From Smithella sp. (lineage in GTDB: Bacteria; Desulfobacterota; Syntrophia; Syntrophales; Smithellaceae), in NCBI GenBank assembly GCA_018056685.1, contig JAGPFC010000002.1:1-64000 (forward strand): 64,000 nt of DNA. Reading direction: 5' to 3'. How positions within the stretch are numbered: the stretch's first letter is position 1; every line of letters begins with the position of its first letter. Both the position numbers and the translations under genes were made by a program. Positions 16,202-25,449 of this stretch are shown piece after piece. The notes under the pieces were generated by a model. That model worked only from the letters and a program-made list of their open reading frames with translations. It had not been told where the DNA came from and ran no database searches.

Positions 16202-17389
16202 ATGTTTGTAAAAGCACGCGATGTTTCTATTGCCTCCCGCCTTTGGCTGGTCGCCCATGAAATGTGCCCGCCGTTTGCGAATCAAGTCATTCTGGAAGGT
16301 CGTGGAAGATTGAATGTGGAAGAATGGATCCGGGCGGTGAAACTGGCCTCAGATGCCAACCCGGGCAGCCGCCTCGTTCTCAGGGGGCATCTGGGTATGA
16401 GCCGCTGGGTGGACTCCGGGCAAACACCTCCGCTCAGGATGATTGATGCCGGAGATTGGGATGGATGCAGTTCAGAGGGGGCGCCTTTTCTTGAAAAATC
16501 CTTTTTCCCACGACGGGGCCCCATGGCGGAGGTGGTCCTTATCCAGGGTGATCCACTCCGGGTGGCATTTCGTTCCCATCATGCCGTCATGGATGGCCGC
16601 GGCACCGTCTTCTGGGCCGAAGAGATCTTTCGGGTGCTCAGGGGGGAAAGTCCTTTGGGCTCGGACACGGCTATCACGGAAAACGCGCTGCTGAATATAT
16701 CAAAACAAAAACTGGGCACGCCCATTCAGCATAACTATATCGCACCTACGGGCAGAGCTATCGGAAACGAACCCGGGGTTATTTGGAAGCGGACTCGCAT
16801 CAGCGGACGTTACCCCAGACTTCTGATTCAAATCATGTTGCTGACTGCCCGTGAAGCCTGGAAACACGGCAGCGGCCCTGTACGACTCGGCATCCCGGTT
16901 GATCTAAGGGCACGCCGGAAAGGGCTTCGTTCAACCGGGAATCTCACGAATGCGCTTTTTCTGGAAATCACCCCGGATACCACACTTGAGTCCTTGGATG
17001 CTGAATTGGCTTTCCGACTTCGAGAGCAGCGTGATGGACAGCTTACCTGGGAAGATAAGATCATTTCACATCTGCCCTTGTCTGTCCTGGATATGTTATT
17101 GAGTAAAGAAACACGCCGAAGCCACCGTTCGGGCAACTATAGATTTTCGGGCTTCGTCTCCAATATGGGACGTTTTTCTATGGAGGGATTTTCGGGTGGC
17201 GGCTTCCATGCCGACATGTATTGGGCGGTGCCGGTATGTATGGAGTCCGTTCCCTTTTCGCTGGTGCTCACTGGTGCGGGCGATTTCGTCGATATGATCC
17301 TGGCCATGCCGCGTGCATTAGCCAATCAGCAAGTTCTGGACGAAACCCTTGGGCGGATAGGCTCGGGTCTGGTTACGGAAACAAGATGA
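16202..17389 (+). CDS. condensation-superfamily acyltransferase-like protein, paralogue 1
   Basis: 395 residues from the ATG at 16202, chosen because GAGGAG lies four to five bases upstream; an ATG at 16190 overlaps that site. The motif HHAVMDG (His126, His127, Asp131, Gly132) is the HHxxxDG signature of NRPS condensation domains, PapA and WS/DGAT enzymes. The N-terminus has CPPFANQ and the midpart WVDSG, both conserved in the next two genes. The size fits a single two-lobed condensation fold. Such proteins transfer acyl groups from a thioester to an amine or alcohol. Three copies beside an ACP/KS operon suggest acylation with its product. Confidence 0.78.
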   Translation: MFVKARDVSIASRLWLVAHEMCPPFANQVILEGRGRLNVEEWIRAVKLASDANPGSRLVLRGHLGMSRWVDSGQTPPLRMIDAGDWDGCSSEGAPFLEKSFFPRRGPMAEVVLIQGDPLRVAFRSHHAVMDGRGTVFWAEEIFRVLRGESPLGSDTAITENALLNISKQKLGTPIQHNYIAPTGRAIGNEPGVIWKRTRISGRYPRLLIQIMLLTAREAWKHGSGPVRLGIPVDLRARRKGLRSTGNLTNALFLEITPDTTLESLDAELAFRLREQRDGQLTWEDKIISHLPLSVLDMLLSKETRRSHRSGNYRFSGFVSNMGRFSMEGFSGGGFHADMYWAVPVCMESVPFSLVLTGAGDFVDMILAMPRALANQQVLDETLGRIGSGLVTETR

Positions 17390-17445
17390 AAGAGGCTGTG
17401 AAAAAAAAGGTAATAAATCAACAAGGAAAGTGATAGGAGGTTATG

Positions 17446-18636
17446 ATGCAGGAGCGAGTATATACACGAAGGCTTTCATTTAATGAACGCATGTTTCTTG
17501 TCTGTGATGAACTCTGCCCGCCGGTTGCCAATCAGCTTTTCCTCGAAGGAACAGGAAACTTTGACCTGGATCGCTGGCGCGAGGCCGTGGCCATTGCCTC
17601 AAGAGCCAATCCGGGCAGCCGCCTTGTATTAAAAGGTTTTTTGGGGGGTAGTCGTTGGGTGGATTCCGGCATTAAGCCCCGTGTCCGTCTTGTTGACGGT
17701 ACGAAATGGGATGGTACCGGCCCGGATGGCGCACCGTTTCTTCTGGATCCATTGCCCTACCGAAAAGGCCCCACCTGTGAAGTGGTTCTGATGGAAGGTT
17801 CACCCCTCCGGGTCGTCTTCCGCACGCATCACGGGGTCATGGACGGTCGGGGTACTTTGGTCTGGGCTGAGGATATCTTTCGCGTCCTGCGCGGCGAGCC
17901 CGTTCTTGGCGCAGTATCTTCTGTCAATGATGTCGAAATGGCACGTAGCTATCAGAGTCAGTTTCGCCAGGCGTATCCTGTTGAACATCTGGCCCCCTCC
18001 GGCCGGGCTGTCGGGAATGAACCGGGAATGATTTGGAAACACCTCAAAATTGAAGGCAAGTTTCCCCGTGTTCTGGCCCGCACCATCATCTTGCTCGCTC
18101 ATGAGGCATGGCGTCATCAAGAAGGAATCGTCCGTTTCGGGATTCCGGTGGATATGCGTCCTCATATGAGCGGTGAGCGATCAACCGCCAACCTTGCCTT
18201 TTGTATTTATGTCGAGGTGAAACCAACTTCAACGGTGGAAGATATCGCTCTGGATATCGCCACACAGACTAAAGAAGGCCGCGAAGCGATGCAGACCCGC
18301 GGGGATGATCTTTATCGTTATGTTCCGATCCGGTTCATGAGCTACAAGCTTCGGAAGATTGTTCAGGAACGTCACGCAAAAGGTCTTTACAGCCTCTCCG
18401 GATTGATTACCAATGTAGGACGCATTCCGTTGGAGCTCTTCCATGGCGGCGGCTTTACCTCAACGGCTTTTTGGGGCATTCCCCCGACGATCGAATATTA
18501 TCCATTTTTCCTGGGATTGGCGGGTCATGGCAACTTCATGGAATTAATCATCACCATGCCCAAAGTCCTGGCGTCTGGTGGCCGGCTCGATGAACTATTC
18601 GAATGCTTAATACAAGGATTGAAAAAAGATGTTTAA
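17446..18636 (+). CDS. condensation-superfamily acyltransferase-like protein, paralogue 2
   Basis: 396 residues; ATG 17446 is preferred over the adjacent ATG 17443 on spacing from AGGAGG. HHGVMDG (His128, His129, Asp133) keeps the catalytic motif. CPPVANQ, ANPGSRLVLKG, WVDSG, AVGNEPGMIWK and RFGIPVDMRP align with the paralogues. The C-terminal half has GLITNVGRIPLELFHGGG, matching SGFVSNMGRFSMEGFSGGG in paralogue 1. Same operon, 56 nt after paralogue 1. Acceptor and donor are unknown. Confidence 0.78.
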   Translation: MQERVYTRRLSFNERMFLVCDELCPPVANQLFLEGTGNFDLDRWREAVAIASRANPGSRLVLKGFLGGSRWVDSGIKPRVRLVDGTKWDGTGPDGAPFLLDPLPYRKGPTCEVVLMEGSPLRVVFRTHHGVMDGRGTLVWAEDIFRVLRGEPVLGAVSSVNDVEMARSYQSQFRQAYPVEHLAPSGRAVGNEPGMIWKHLKIEGKFPRVLARTIILLAHEAWRHQEGIVRFGIPVDMRPHMSGERSTANLAFCIYVEVKPTSTVEDIALDIATQTKEGREAMQTRGDDLYRYVPIRFMSYKLRKIVQERHAKGLYSLSGLITNVGRIPLELFHGGGFTSTAFWGIPPTIEYYPFFLGLAGHGNFMELIITMPKVLASGGRLDELFECLIQGLKKDV

Positions 18637-19828
18637 GCAAAAAATGAATAAATATACACGCCCGCTCTGTCGCACGGAAAGGATCTATCTGGTTTATCAT
18701 GATCTGTGTCCTCCTTTTGCGAACCAAATCGTGCTGGAAGGACGGGGAACCTTCGATGTGGAGAAATGGCGGCAAGCGGTTCAGAAAGCTTCCGCTGCGA
18801 ATCCCGGTGCCCGGCTCGCCTTGAAGGGATGCTGGATAGGCAGTCATTGGGTGGACTCCGGGATAACGCCACGGGTGCGGGTTGTAAACGGTTTAGGATG
18901 GGACGGCATGGGCGGGCCTGAGGGATCTCCTTTTGAGCAAGGGCCCTTGAACCCTTATGATGGAACAGCGTGTGAGGTGGTTCTCATTGAGGGAGATCCG
19001 CTGCGCGTTGCCTTTCGTTCCCATCATGCCGTGATGGATGGGAGAGCCACCCTGTTCTGGGCCGAAGAGATTTTCCGGGCCCTGCGGGGTGAGCCCCTTC
19101 TGGGGTCTCGTTCCCGATTGACTGAGCTGAGCATGGCCAGAAGCTTTCAAAAAAAAGGTCGCATCCCGCCCGCGCATGATTTCATTGGGCCCACTGGAAG
19201 AGCACAGGGCACAGAAAGCGGGGTGATTTGGCGCCGCCTGCATCTGGAAGGCCGGTATCGTAATCTCGTCGCCCAGGTCGCCGTTATTCTCGCACAATCG
19301 GCATGGACCTATGAAGCCGGCAACGTGCGCTTTGGCGTTTCCGTCGATATGCGTCACCGGCAACCGGGGTTGCGTTCAACGGGAAATCTGACCAATCTGA
19401 TTTATCTTAACATGCTTCCCGGCTTGACTGTTGATGATGTAGCCCGGGACATGACGCAACAACTGGAGGATAAAAACGATGGTATGCTCTACTGGGGCGA
19501 CAGGCTCATCCGATATGTGCCGTTGAGAATGCTTCATGGTGCGGTTCAGCAAGAAATCATCGAAAAACATAAAACAGGCCGTTATCGAAATTCCGGAATC
19601 ATTTCCAATCCCGGCCGATTGTCATTGGAGCGCCTGAGTTGTGATACCTTTGCCCTGCAGACCGGTTTTTTCATACCGCCCTGCCAGGAATCCCTGCCCA
19701 TTTTTATAGCCATGTCTGGCACGGAGCAATGTGTGGAGATCATGATTTCCATGTCGCGAAAGCTGGCCTGCGGAGGAAGAATGGAGCTTCTCATCGAGCG
19801 CCTTCAAAAAGGACTTCAACCGTCTTGA
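18629..19828 (+). CDS. condensation-superfamily acyltransferase-like protein, paralogue 3
   Basis: 399 residues. HHAVMDG (His132, His133, Asp137) is intact. CPPFANQ, ANPGARLALKG, WVDSG, RFGVSVDMRH and LRSTGNLTN show it is closer to paralogue 1 than to 2 in the N-terminal half, by eye. It overlaps paralogue 2 by 8 nt, so translation is probably coupled. It converges on the ligase gene at 19871. Retention of the motif in all three copies argues that each is active and that they differ in substrate. Confidence 0.78.
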   Translation: MFKQKMNKYTRPLCRTERIYLVYHDLCPPFANQIVLEGRGTFDVEKWRQAVQKASAANPGARLALKGCWIGSHWVDSGITPRVRVVNGLGWDGMGGPEGSPFEQGPLNPYDGTACEVVLIEGDPLRVAFRSHHAVMDGRATLFWAEEIFRALRGEPLLGSRSRLTELSMARSFQKKGRIPPAHDFIGPTGRAQGTESGVIWRRLHLEGRYRNLVAQVAVILAQSAWTYEAGNVRFGVSVDMRHRQPGLRSTGNLTNLIYLNMLPGLTVDDVARDMTQQLEDKNDGMLYWGDRLIRYVPLRMLHGAVQQEIIEKHKTGRYRNSGIISNPGRLSLERLSCDTFALQTGFFIPPCQESLPIFIAMSGTEQCVEIMISMSRKLACGGRMELLIERLQKGLQPS

Positions 19829-19870
19829 AAAGTTGTCATGCCGGAATTTACGGCAAGCAGCGCATAAACT

Positions 19871-21175
19871 TTATTTCTGCCCCTTGCCGACGAGGGATTC
19901 GATGGCTTTGCGCTTGATGCCGTCGCTTTTCTCGATGGCGTCAACGAATTCAACCTTGATCGAGACCGAATCATCGAGGAGGCGGCGCAGGTCGGCCAAC
20001 AATTCTTCGAGATGAGCGCTGTTATACTGACTTCCCTTGATGATTTTGATAACGATGAGATCGCTCCGCACCTGCGTCACCTTGAACTCCTCCAACAGGT
20101 GGAGGTACTTTTTGATGTACATGGTGAAGGTATTCAAAAGCTTCAGCGAGGAAACGAATTTGCCGCTCGGCAGGATAAAGCAATCGTCAGCCCTGCCCTC
20201 GAAAGCCTCGAGCAGCGGAAACCCGAGACCGCAGGGGCACTCGGCGGCGCTGTATCTTCCCACGTCACCGATGCGGTAGCGGATGAACGGCATGGCAGGG
20301 CTCCGGGTGGTCGTCAGCACCATCTCCCCCATTTCCCCGGGCTTGACCTCCTGCCCCTTGGAGTCGATGAATTCCACCCACACGTTGTCCGTGAAGATGT
20401 GGTAGTTGTGGCGCCGGCACTGGGAGGCAACCATCCACGTTTCTTCCGTGGAGTATTCATCGTAAACGGGACAGCCGAAGGTCTCGGAAATAAAGTTTCG
20501 CTGATCCTGCGTCGAGAGCTCCGAGTTGATCCCGATGAATTTTGGCCGAATAACTTTCAGATCTTCGGGCGTGGCGCGTCTGGCGACTTCATACACCAGC
20601 GATGCGTAGCCGATGATGAGGTCGGGCCGGGATTCCCTGAGCTGCGCGATCTGTTCCTCGACGGGAATAGTTGACTTGATGTGGGTGGTCTGGAAAAACG
20701 GTCCCAGACGGGGATAGTGCAGGTCGGTGTATTTGATATAGGTCATCCTGTGCCAGGGGCGGTATCCGATCATCGTGTACATGCGGACGCCCGTGGCGAT
20801 GTAAAAAGCGAAAGTTTTTTTTGTGAAGATAAACGGCAATGAACGGCCCGTGGAACCGGTGGTAGCGGAATAGTGGCAAGCACCCACATTGACGCCACGC
20901 GCAACAATCGCCTGGGGAAAATTCTCACGGATTTCGTCCTTGGTGACGAAAGGCAGTCGCTTGATGTCGTCGGCGGTCCGGATAGTGTTGATGTCCACTC
21001 CGGCCTCATCGTATTTTCGGCGGTAGAAGGGAACATTTTCGTAAGCATTCCGGATGGAGCGGATCAAGCGTTTTTCGCTCAATCGCCTCTGAAGCCCGGC
21101 TGGGAGACAGGCGCTGATGTGAACATCGATGACTGATTGAAACAAATACAACAGAAATTTTGCGTTTTCCATCAT
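19871..21175 (-). CDS. PaaK/coenzyme F390 synthetase-like adenylating ligase
   Basis: 434 residues, in the short ANL subgroup typified by phenylacetate-CoA ligase. The phosphate-binding loop is SATTGSTGRSLPF, the mid-region YDEYSTEETWMVASQC, and the ribose-binding motif RYRIGDVGRY, followed by CPCGLGFPLLEAFEGRADD. AGGAG lies 9 nt before the ATG. It starts 12 nt after the RND pump gene, so both are co-transcribed. Such enzymes activate aryl or acyl acids to an adenylate; starter-unit activation for the ACP system is one possibility. Substrate unknown. Confidence 0.82.
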   Translation of the reverse strand: MMENAKFLLYLFQSVIDVHISACLPAGLQRRLSEKRLIRSIRNAYENVPFYRRKYDEAGVDINTIRTADDIKRLPFVTKDEIRENFPQAIVARGVNVGACHYSATTGSTGRSLPFIFTKKTFAFYIATGVRMYTMIGYRPWHRMTYIKYTDLHYPRLGPFFQTTHIKSTIPVEEQIAQLRESRPDLIIGYASLVYEVARRATPEDLKVIRPKFIGINSELSTQDQRNFISETFGCPVYDEYSTEETWMVASQCRRHNYHIFTDNVWVEFIDSKGQEVKPGEMGEMVLTTTRSPAMPFIRYRIGDVGRYSAAECPCGLGFPLLEAFEGRADDCFILPSGKFVSSLKLLNTFTMYIKKYLHLLEEFKVTQVRSDLIVIKIIKGSQYNSAHLEELLADLRRLLDDSVSIKVEFVDAIEKSDGIKRKAIESLVGKGQK

Positions 21176-21187
21176 AGTAAATATCTC

Positions 21188-24100
21188 CTAATCATCATTG
21201 TTGGATTTCTTTGTTCTTCCAAAAGACCGGAACAGCGCGACGGGCTTCCGGTTTCCCAATCGACGGCCAATATTTTCTTTCCAGTCGTCAAATAAATCGT
21301 AGGCGGCAGGAACGACAGCCAGGGTCAGGAAAAGAGAGGTGAGGAGCCCCCCGATCAGTGTGATTCCCATCGGGGCACGCATATCGGCGCCTTCCCCGAT
21401 GCCCAGGGCTACGGGCAGCATGCCGAAAACCATCGCAAAGGTGGTCATCAGAATGGGACGCAGCCGGATAGGCCCTGCCTGCAGGATGGCCTCCCGCTTA
21501 GACAGGCCCCGCTCACGCAGCGTGTTGGTGAAGTCCACCAGAAGGATTGCATTCTTCTTGACCAGCCCCATGAGGAGCACCAGACCAATAAAGCTCACGA
21601 TGCTCAATGATTTCCCGAAGATGAGCAGGGCCGTGAAGGCCCCGATGAATGACAGGGGCATGGACAGGAGAATCGTCACGGGGTGAAGGAGGCTTTCAAA
21701 CTGCGACGCCAGAACCATGTAAGCCAGCAGGATGCCCAAGAGCAGAGCGAACATGAGGTAGCGGAACGATTTTCCCATTTCTTCGGCCTCTCCCGTGTAA
21801 CCCGCGGTGTATCCGGGCGGCAGAATCCTTGCGGCGATGGCATCGAGTTCCTGCATGGCCTCGCCCAGCGGTTTGCCTTCGAGATTGGCGAATATCCAGA
21901 TGGTGCGCTGCCGGTCCTTGCGCGAAATACTGCTCGGGCCGCCCCCCTCTTCGATCGTGACTATATTGCTCAGCTCAACAAGTTTTCCATCCACGGCCCG
22001 GACGTATAGCCTGCCGATGTCGGAAGGGCTCATTCTGTCTTTCGGATCCAGCCTCATTCTGACGTCGTATCGTCTTCCCTTGGCCGTATCCTTGAACTTC
22101 GTCACATCGACCTCACCGGACATGAGAAGATTTACCGCTTCAGTGACGGACGATACGCTGACGCCCATATTCGTCGCCTTGTCCCGGTCGATGTAAACAC
22201 CCAACTCCGGTTTCCCTGCCTCAATGGATGTGTCGATGTCCACGATCCCCTTGACCCTGGAAAGTTCAGAGACGATTTGCCTGGCATATTTTCTAAGGTC
22301 ATCAATGGAGCCTCCCCGGATGGAATACTGAATGGGGACATTCCGGATCCCGCCACCAAGAATGGCCACCTCTTCGATGGTGGTTTTCAGGCCGGGAATC
22401 GCGGCAAAAGCCTTCCGAAGTTCCGCCATAATTTCTTCCTGAGACTTGTCTCTCTCGGATCTCGGATTCAGGCTGGTCTGGATGAAGGCCTGATTAATCT
22501 GTGACATTCTCCCCTGGCCCGCGCCCTGTCCAAAGAAAACCGATTTAACCTCCGGTCTGGCCCGAACAATCTGCTCCGCCTGACTGAACAGCGCCCCGGC
22601 ATATTCCACCGAATAATCGACGGGTGCTTCCATCCGGATCATGAACTGGCTCTGGTCTTCACCCGGTTTGAATTCCTTACCGATGAACCGCGTAATCCAG
22701 AGGCTGAAGATAAAGAGGATGAGGGCTCCGATGAGAACACCCCGGCGATGTTCGAGACTGAACGTCAGAATGGGACGGTAGGCTTCCTCGATCTTTTTGT
22801 ATCCACGTTCCAGACGATTTCCCAATCTGACCATGATCCCGTTTGAATCTCCGCTGTCCGCAACCGCTTTCTCCCGGGGACGAAGGAGTATGGATGCCAT
22901 CATGGGAGTAAGGGTGACCGATACGAGAAGAGAGACAAGGATGGAAAAAACGACCGTCAGGGAAAACTGCATGAAGAACCTCCCGATGATTCCCTTCATG
23001 AAAGCGACGGGTAGGAAGATGACCACGATGGCGAGGGTTGTCGCTATGACGGCGGGACCGATCTCGCCTGTGGCGAAGGATGCGGCCTCTTTCGGGGACA
23101 TCCCTTCTTCGATGTGGCGATAGATGTTCTCGATGACGATGATGGCATCATCGATGAGGATGCCGACAGACAGCGTCAAAGCCAGCATCGTCAGATTATT
23201 GAAGGTGAAATCGAATATCCTCATGACCGCAAACGTGGAAATGATCGAAACAGGCAGGGCGACCGCGCTGATCAGGGTGGTGCGGAAATTTCTCAGGAAG
23301 ACAAAGACCGCGAGGATGGCCAGGATGGATCCCAGAATCAGGTGCTCTTTCACCTGATCTATGGATTGCTTGATAAACACCGACTGGTCGAAGGCGATCC
23401 GGATGTCCATGCCCGGAGGCAGATTTTTCCTGATGCGTTCGATTTCCTCCTTCACCCTGTCCACAACCTGGACGGTATTGGTACCGGTCTGCTTCTGGAT
23501 GCCGATGCCGACGGAAGAAACGCCGTTGAAGCGTGCATAAGAACGTTTTTCCTGCGTCCCGTCCTCAACCCTGCCGATATCTCTCAGTCTTACAGGAGCA
23601 CCGGCATGAGAGGCGATAATGAGGTCATTGAAGGCGGAAACATCCTTCAGCGATCCCTTGACCTTGATGGAAAATTCCTTCGTTAAGCTCTCAATGCGTC
23701 CCCCAGGCATTTCGATGTTTTCTCTCTTCAAGGCGGCGGCAACATCACCCGGCGAGATCCCGTAGGCTACCAGTTTATCACTGTCGAGCCAGACCCGAAT
23801 CTGCCGTTTTTGCATACCGGCCAGCGTGAGAGCGCCGACACCCTCGATTTTCTGCAACTGCTCCTTGAGACTTTCATCCACATAGGTCGATAGATCACGT
23901 TGAGACTTGTTCCCCGTCAGGGCCAACCACAGGACGGGTGTCGCATCGATGTTGACCTTCTGGATGACGGGCTCAATGATGTCATCGGGAAGCTGGGAAC
24001 GGACGGCGGAAATCTGTTCCCGAACATCCTGGACGGCAAGGTCGATATCCCGTTCCAGTTCGAACTCCACGATGACACTGGATATACCGTCAATGCTCAG

Positions 24101-24346
24101 CGAGTTGATTGTTTTCACCCCGTTGATCGTACTGACCGCTTCCTCGATCTTGTCGGTTACATCGACATCCATGATCTCCGGGCTTGCTCCGGCCAAACCT
24201 GTCGTAATGTTGACAAGGGGGAATTCTACCTTGGGGAAGAGGTCAACGCCGATGGCCGGATAGCTGACGATGCCCAGAACAACAAGGGCGAGAATGAACA
24301 TGGTGGCAAGAACGGGTCGCTTGATCGAGGTATCAGAAATCCACAT
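21188..24346 (-). CDS. RND-family (HAE1) inner-membrane transporter
   Basis: 1052 residues, full length for an AcrB/MexF-type proton-driven pump. It begins MWISDTSIKRPVLATMFILALVVLG (first helix) and has two six-helix groups, e.g. LAVFVFLRNFRTTLISAVALPVS, LALTLSVGILIDDAIIVIENI with the proton-relay Asp pair, and LVLLMGLVKKNAILLVDF. Two large periplasmic loops follow helices 1 and 7. No membrane fusion protein or TolC-like gene lies next to it, so it must use partners encoded elsewhere or act differently. Position beside the ligase and lipid genes suggests export of the cluster product, as MMPL/RND proteins do in aryl-polyene clusters. Confidence 0.93.
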   Translation of the reverse strand: MWISDTSIKRPVLATMFILALVVLGIVSYPAIGVDLFPKVEFPLVNITTGLAGASPEIMDVDVTDKIEEAVSTINGVKTINSLSIDGISSVIVEFELERDIDLAVQDVREQISAVRSQLPDDIIEPVIQKVNIDATPVLWLALTGNKSQRDLSTYVDESLKEQLQKIEGVGALTLAGMQKRQIRVWLDSDKLVAYGISPGDVAAALKRENIEMPGGRIESLTKEFSIKVKGSLKDVSAFNDLIIASHAGAPVRLRDIGRVEDGTQEKRSYARFNGVSSVGIGIQKQTGTNTVQVVDRVKEEIERIRKNLPPGMDIRIAFDQSVFIKQSIDQVKEHLILGSILAILAVFVFLRNFRTTLISAVALPVSIISTFAVMRIFDFTFNNLTMLALTLSVGILIDDAIIVIENIYRHIEEGMSPKEAASFATGEIGPAVIATTLAIVVIFLPVAFMKGIIGRFFMQFSLTVVFSILVSLLVSVTLTPMMASILLRPREKAVADSGDSNGIMVRLGNRLERGYKKIEEAYRPILTFSLEHRRGVLIGALILFIFSLWITRFIGKEFKPGEDQSQFMIRMEAPVDYSVEYAGALFSQAEQIVRARPEVKSVFFGQGAGQGRMSQINQAFIQTSLNPRSERDKSQEEIMAELRKAFAAIPGLKTTIEEVAILGGGIRNVPIQYSIRGGSIDDLRKYARQIVSELSRVKGIVDIDTSIEAGKPELGVYIDRDKATNMGVSVSSVTEAVNLLMSGEVDVTKFKDTAKGRRYDVRMRLDPKDRMSPSDIGRLYVRAVDGKLVELSNIVTIEEGGGPSSISRKDRQRTIWIFANLEGKPLGEAMQELDAIAARILPPGYTAGYTGEAEEMGKSFRYLMFALLLGILLAYMVLASQFESLLHPVTILLSMPLSFIGAFTALLIFGKSLSIVSFIGLVLLMGLVKKNAILLVDFTNTLRERGLSKREAILQAGPIRLRPILMTTFAMVFGMLPVALGIGEGADMRAPMGITLIGGLLTSLFLTLAVVPAAYDLFDDWKENIGRRLGNRKPVALFRSFGRTKKSNNDD

Positions 24347-24496
24347 GGTTATGTCATTATCCTTTCTTTAGATCCTTCTTTGAGATGTCCACTCTCTCAC
24401 CCTCGGAGGCAGACTTATTTAGCATGAACGGGCAAAGGCAATGGAGGACCACAAATGCCCGTTCATTGAATGTCATCTTTCGCGTATAAAATTCCT

Positions 24497-25294
24497 TCAT
24501 CGCACCGAACTCCCTGCCGGTTTTACGCTTGCTTCAGACATTTCCTTTTTCCCTCCTGAATCAGTGGCCGGTTCTGCAAGATTCATCGTAGCCCGCACGA
24601 TGGAACTGACCAGCGCCGCGGTTGCTCCCAGTGTCTCGGCGGTGCGTGCCGAGCGGGGTATCTCCATATGAAGCGTACGGTCCATGCGCCGCGTGGAGAT
24701 ATACCCGATTTTTTTGTTACAACCCGCGCCAAAAAAGACCTTGTCAAGAGGCTCTATGCGCAGTTCCAGTTCAGGATAGGCCGGATAGACGGCTTTCGTG
24801 TGCGCGAGAGAAGCGGAAAAGCGCTCTTTCAACTGCCTGGCTTCTTCCCTGGTGATTCCCGTGGTGGCGATTTCGAGCCGATTCGGAAACGCGAGACTTG
24901 TGTGCCCGTGGATTTCGACATAAAGCCGCAGAGCCTTGTGATCAGAGCTCTTGCCGATCAGCCGGACATAGTGATTGTAGACGTGTCTCGCCCTTTCAGT
25001 GTGTCGTTCCCGTTCGCACAGGCGTCCCGCGCCTTCGGTCGGCCGGTTGACATTGATCCGCGATGCGCCGGAAGAAAAACCGCGGGCAATGACGTAGCCG
25101 GCACCAAGCAACGTTGCGACGTCTTTGGACAGGCCGTCCGTGCGAATGTCATAGGTGCCGTGCGGCGCCGCAACAATGATTCCCTGCTTCGTGGGCTGTA
25201 TCTCAAAGTGGCCTAGGGCATGATCGAAACGTTCACCGGCGATGGCGGATTGAAAACTCCAGGCGACACAGAACATTACAAAAACCACGCGCAT
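24497..25294 (-). CDS. secreted N-formylglutamate amidohydrolase-like protein
   Basis: 265 residues from the ATG at 25294 (AGGGG upstream), with a signal peptide MRVVFVMFCVAWSFQSAIAG. Motifs APHGTYD, GFSSGASRINVNRP and VEIHGHTS recall the zinc-site pattern of the N-formylglutamate amidohydrolase family (PHSG, D/N-R, H). This is a weak pattern match and the substrate is not known. It is upstream of the RND pump gene by 150 nt and in the same orientation. An envelope role within the cluster is inferred. Confidence 0.6.
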   Translation of the reverse strand: MRVVFVMFCVAWSFQSAIAGERFDHALGHFEIQPTKQGIIVAAPHGTYDIRTDGLSKDVATLLGAGYVIARGFSSGASRINVNRPTEGAGRLCERERHTERARHVYNHYVRLIGKSSDHKALRLYVEIHGHTSLAFPNRLEIATTGITREEARQLKERFSASLAHTKAVYPAYPELELRIEPLDKVFFGAGCNKKIGYISTRRMDRTLHMEIPRSARTAETLGATAALVSSIVRATMNLAEPATDSGGKKEMSEASVKPAGSSVR

Positions 25295-25449
25295 GATCGT
25301 AGCCCCTGTCCGCTCTCGTCCAGTAGCCCGTTCACAGCGGGTGGTAAGGGAATCAATATTTTTCCGGTGATCCTTTTTATTGCAGGATATGCATCTATGA
25401 CCGACTTTCCGGAAGAGGGGATATGGTGCGGGTCCGCTGATCATTCTTC

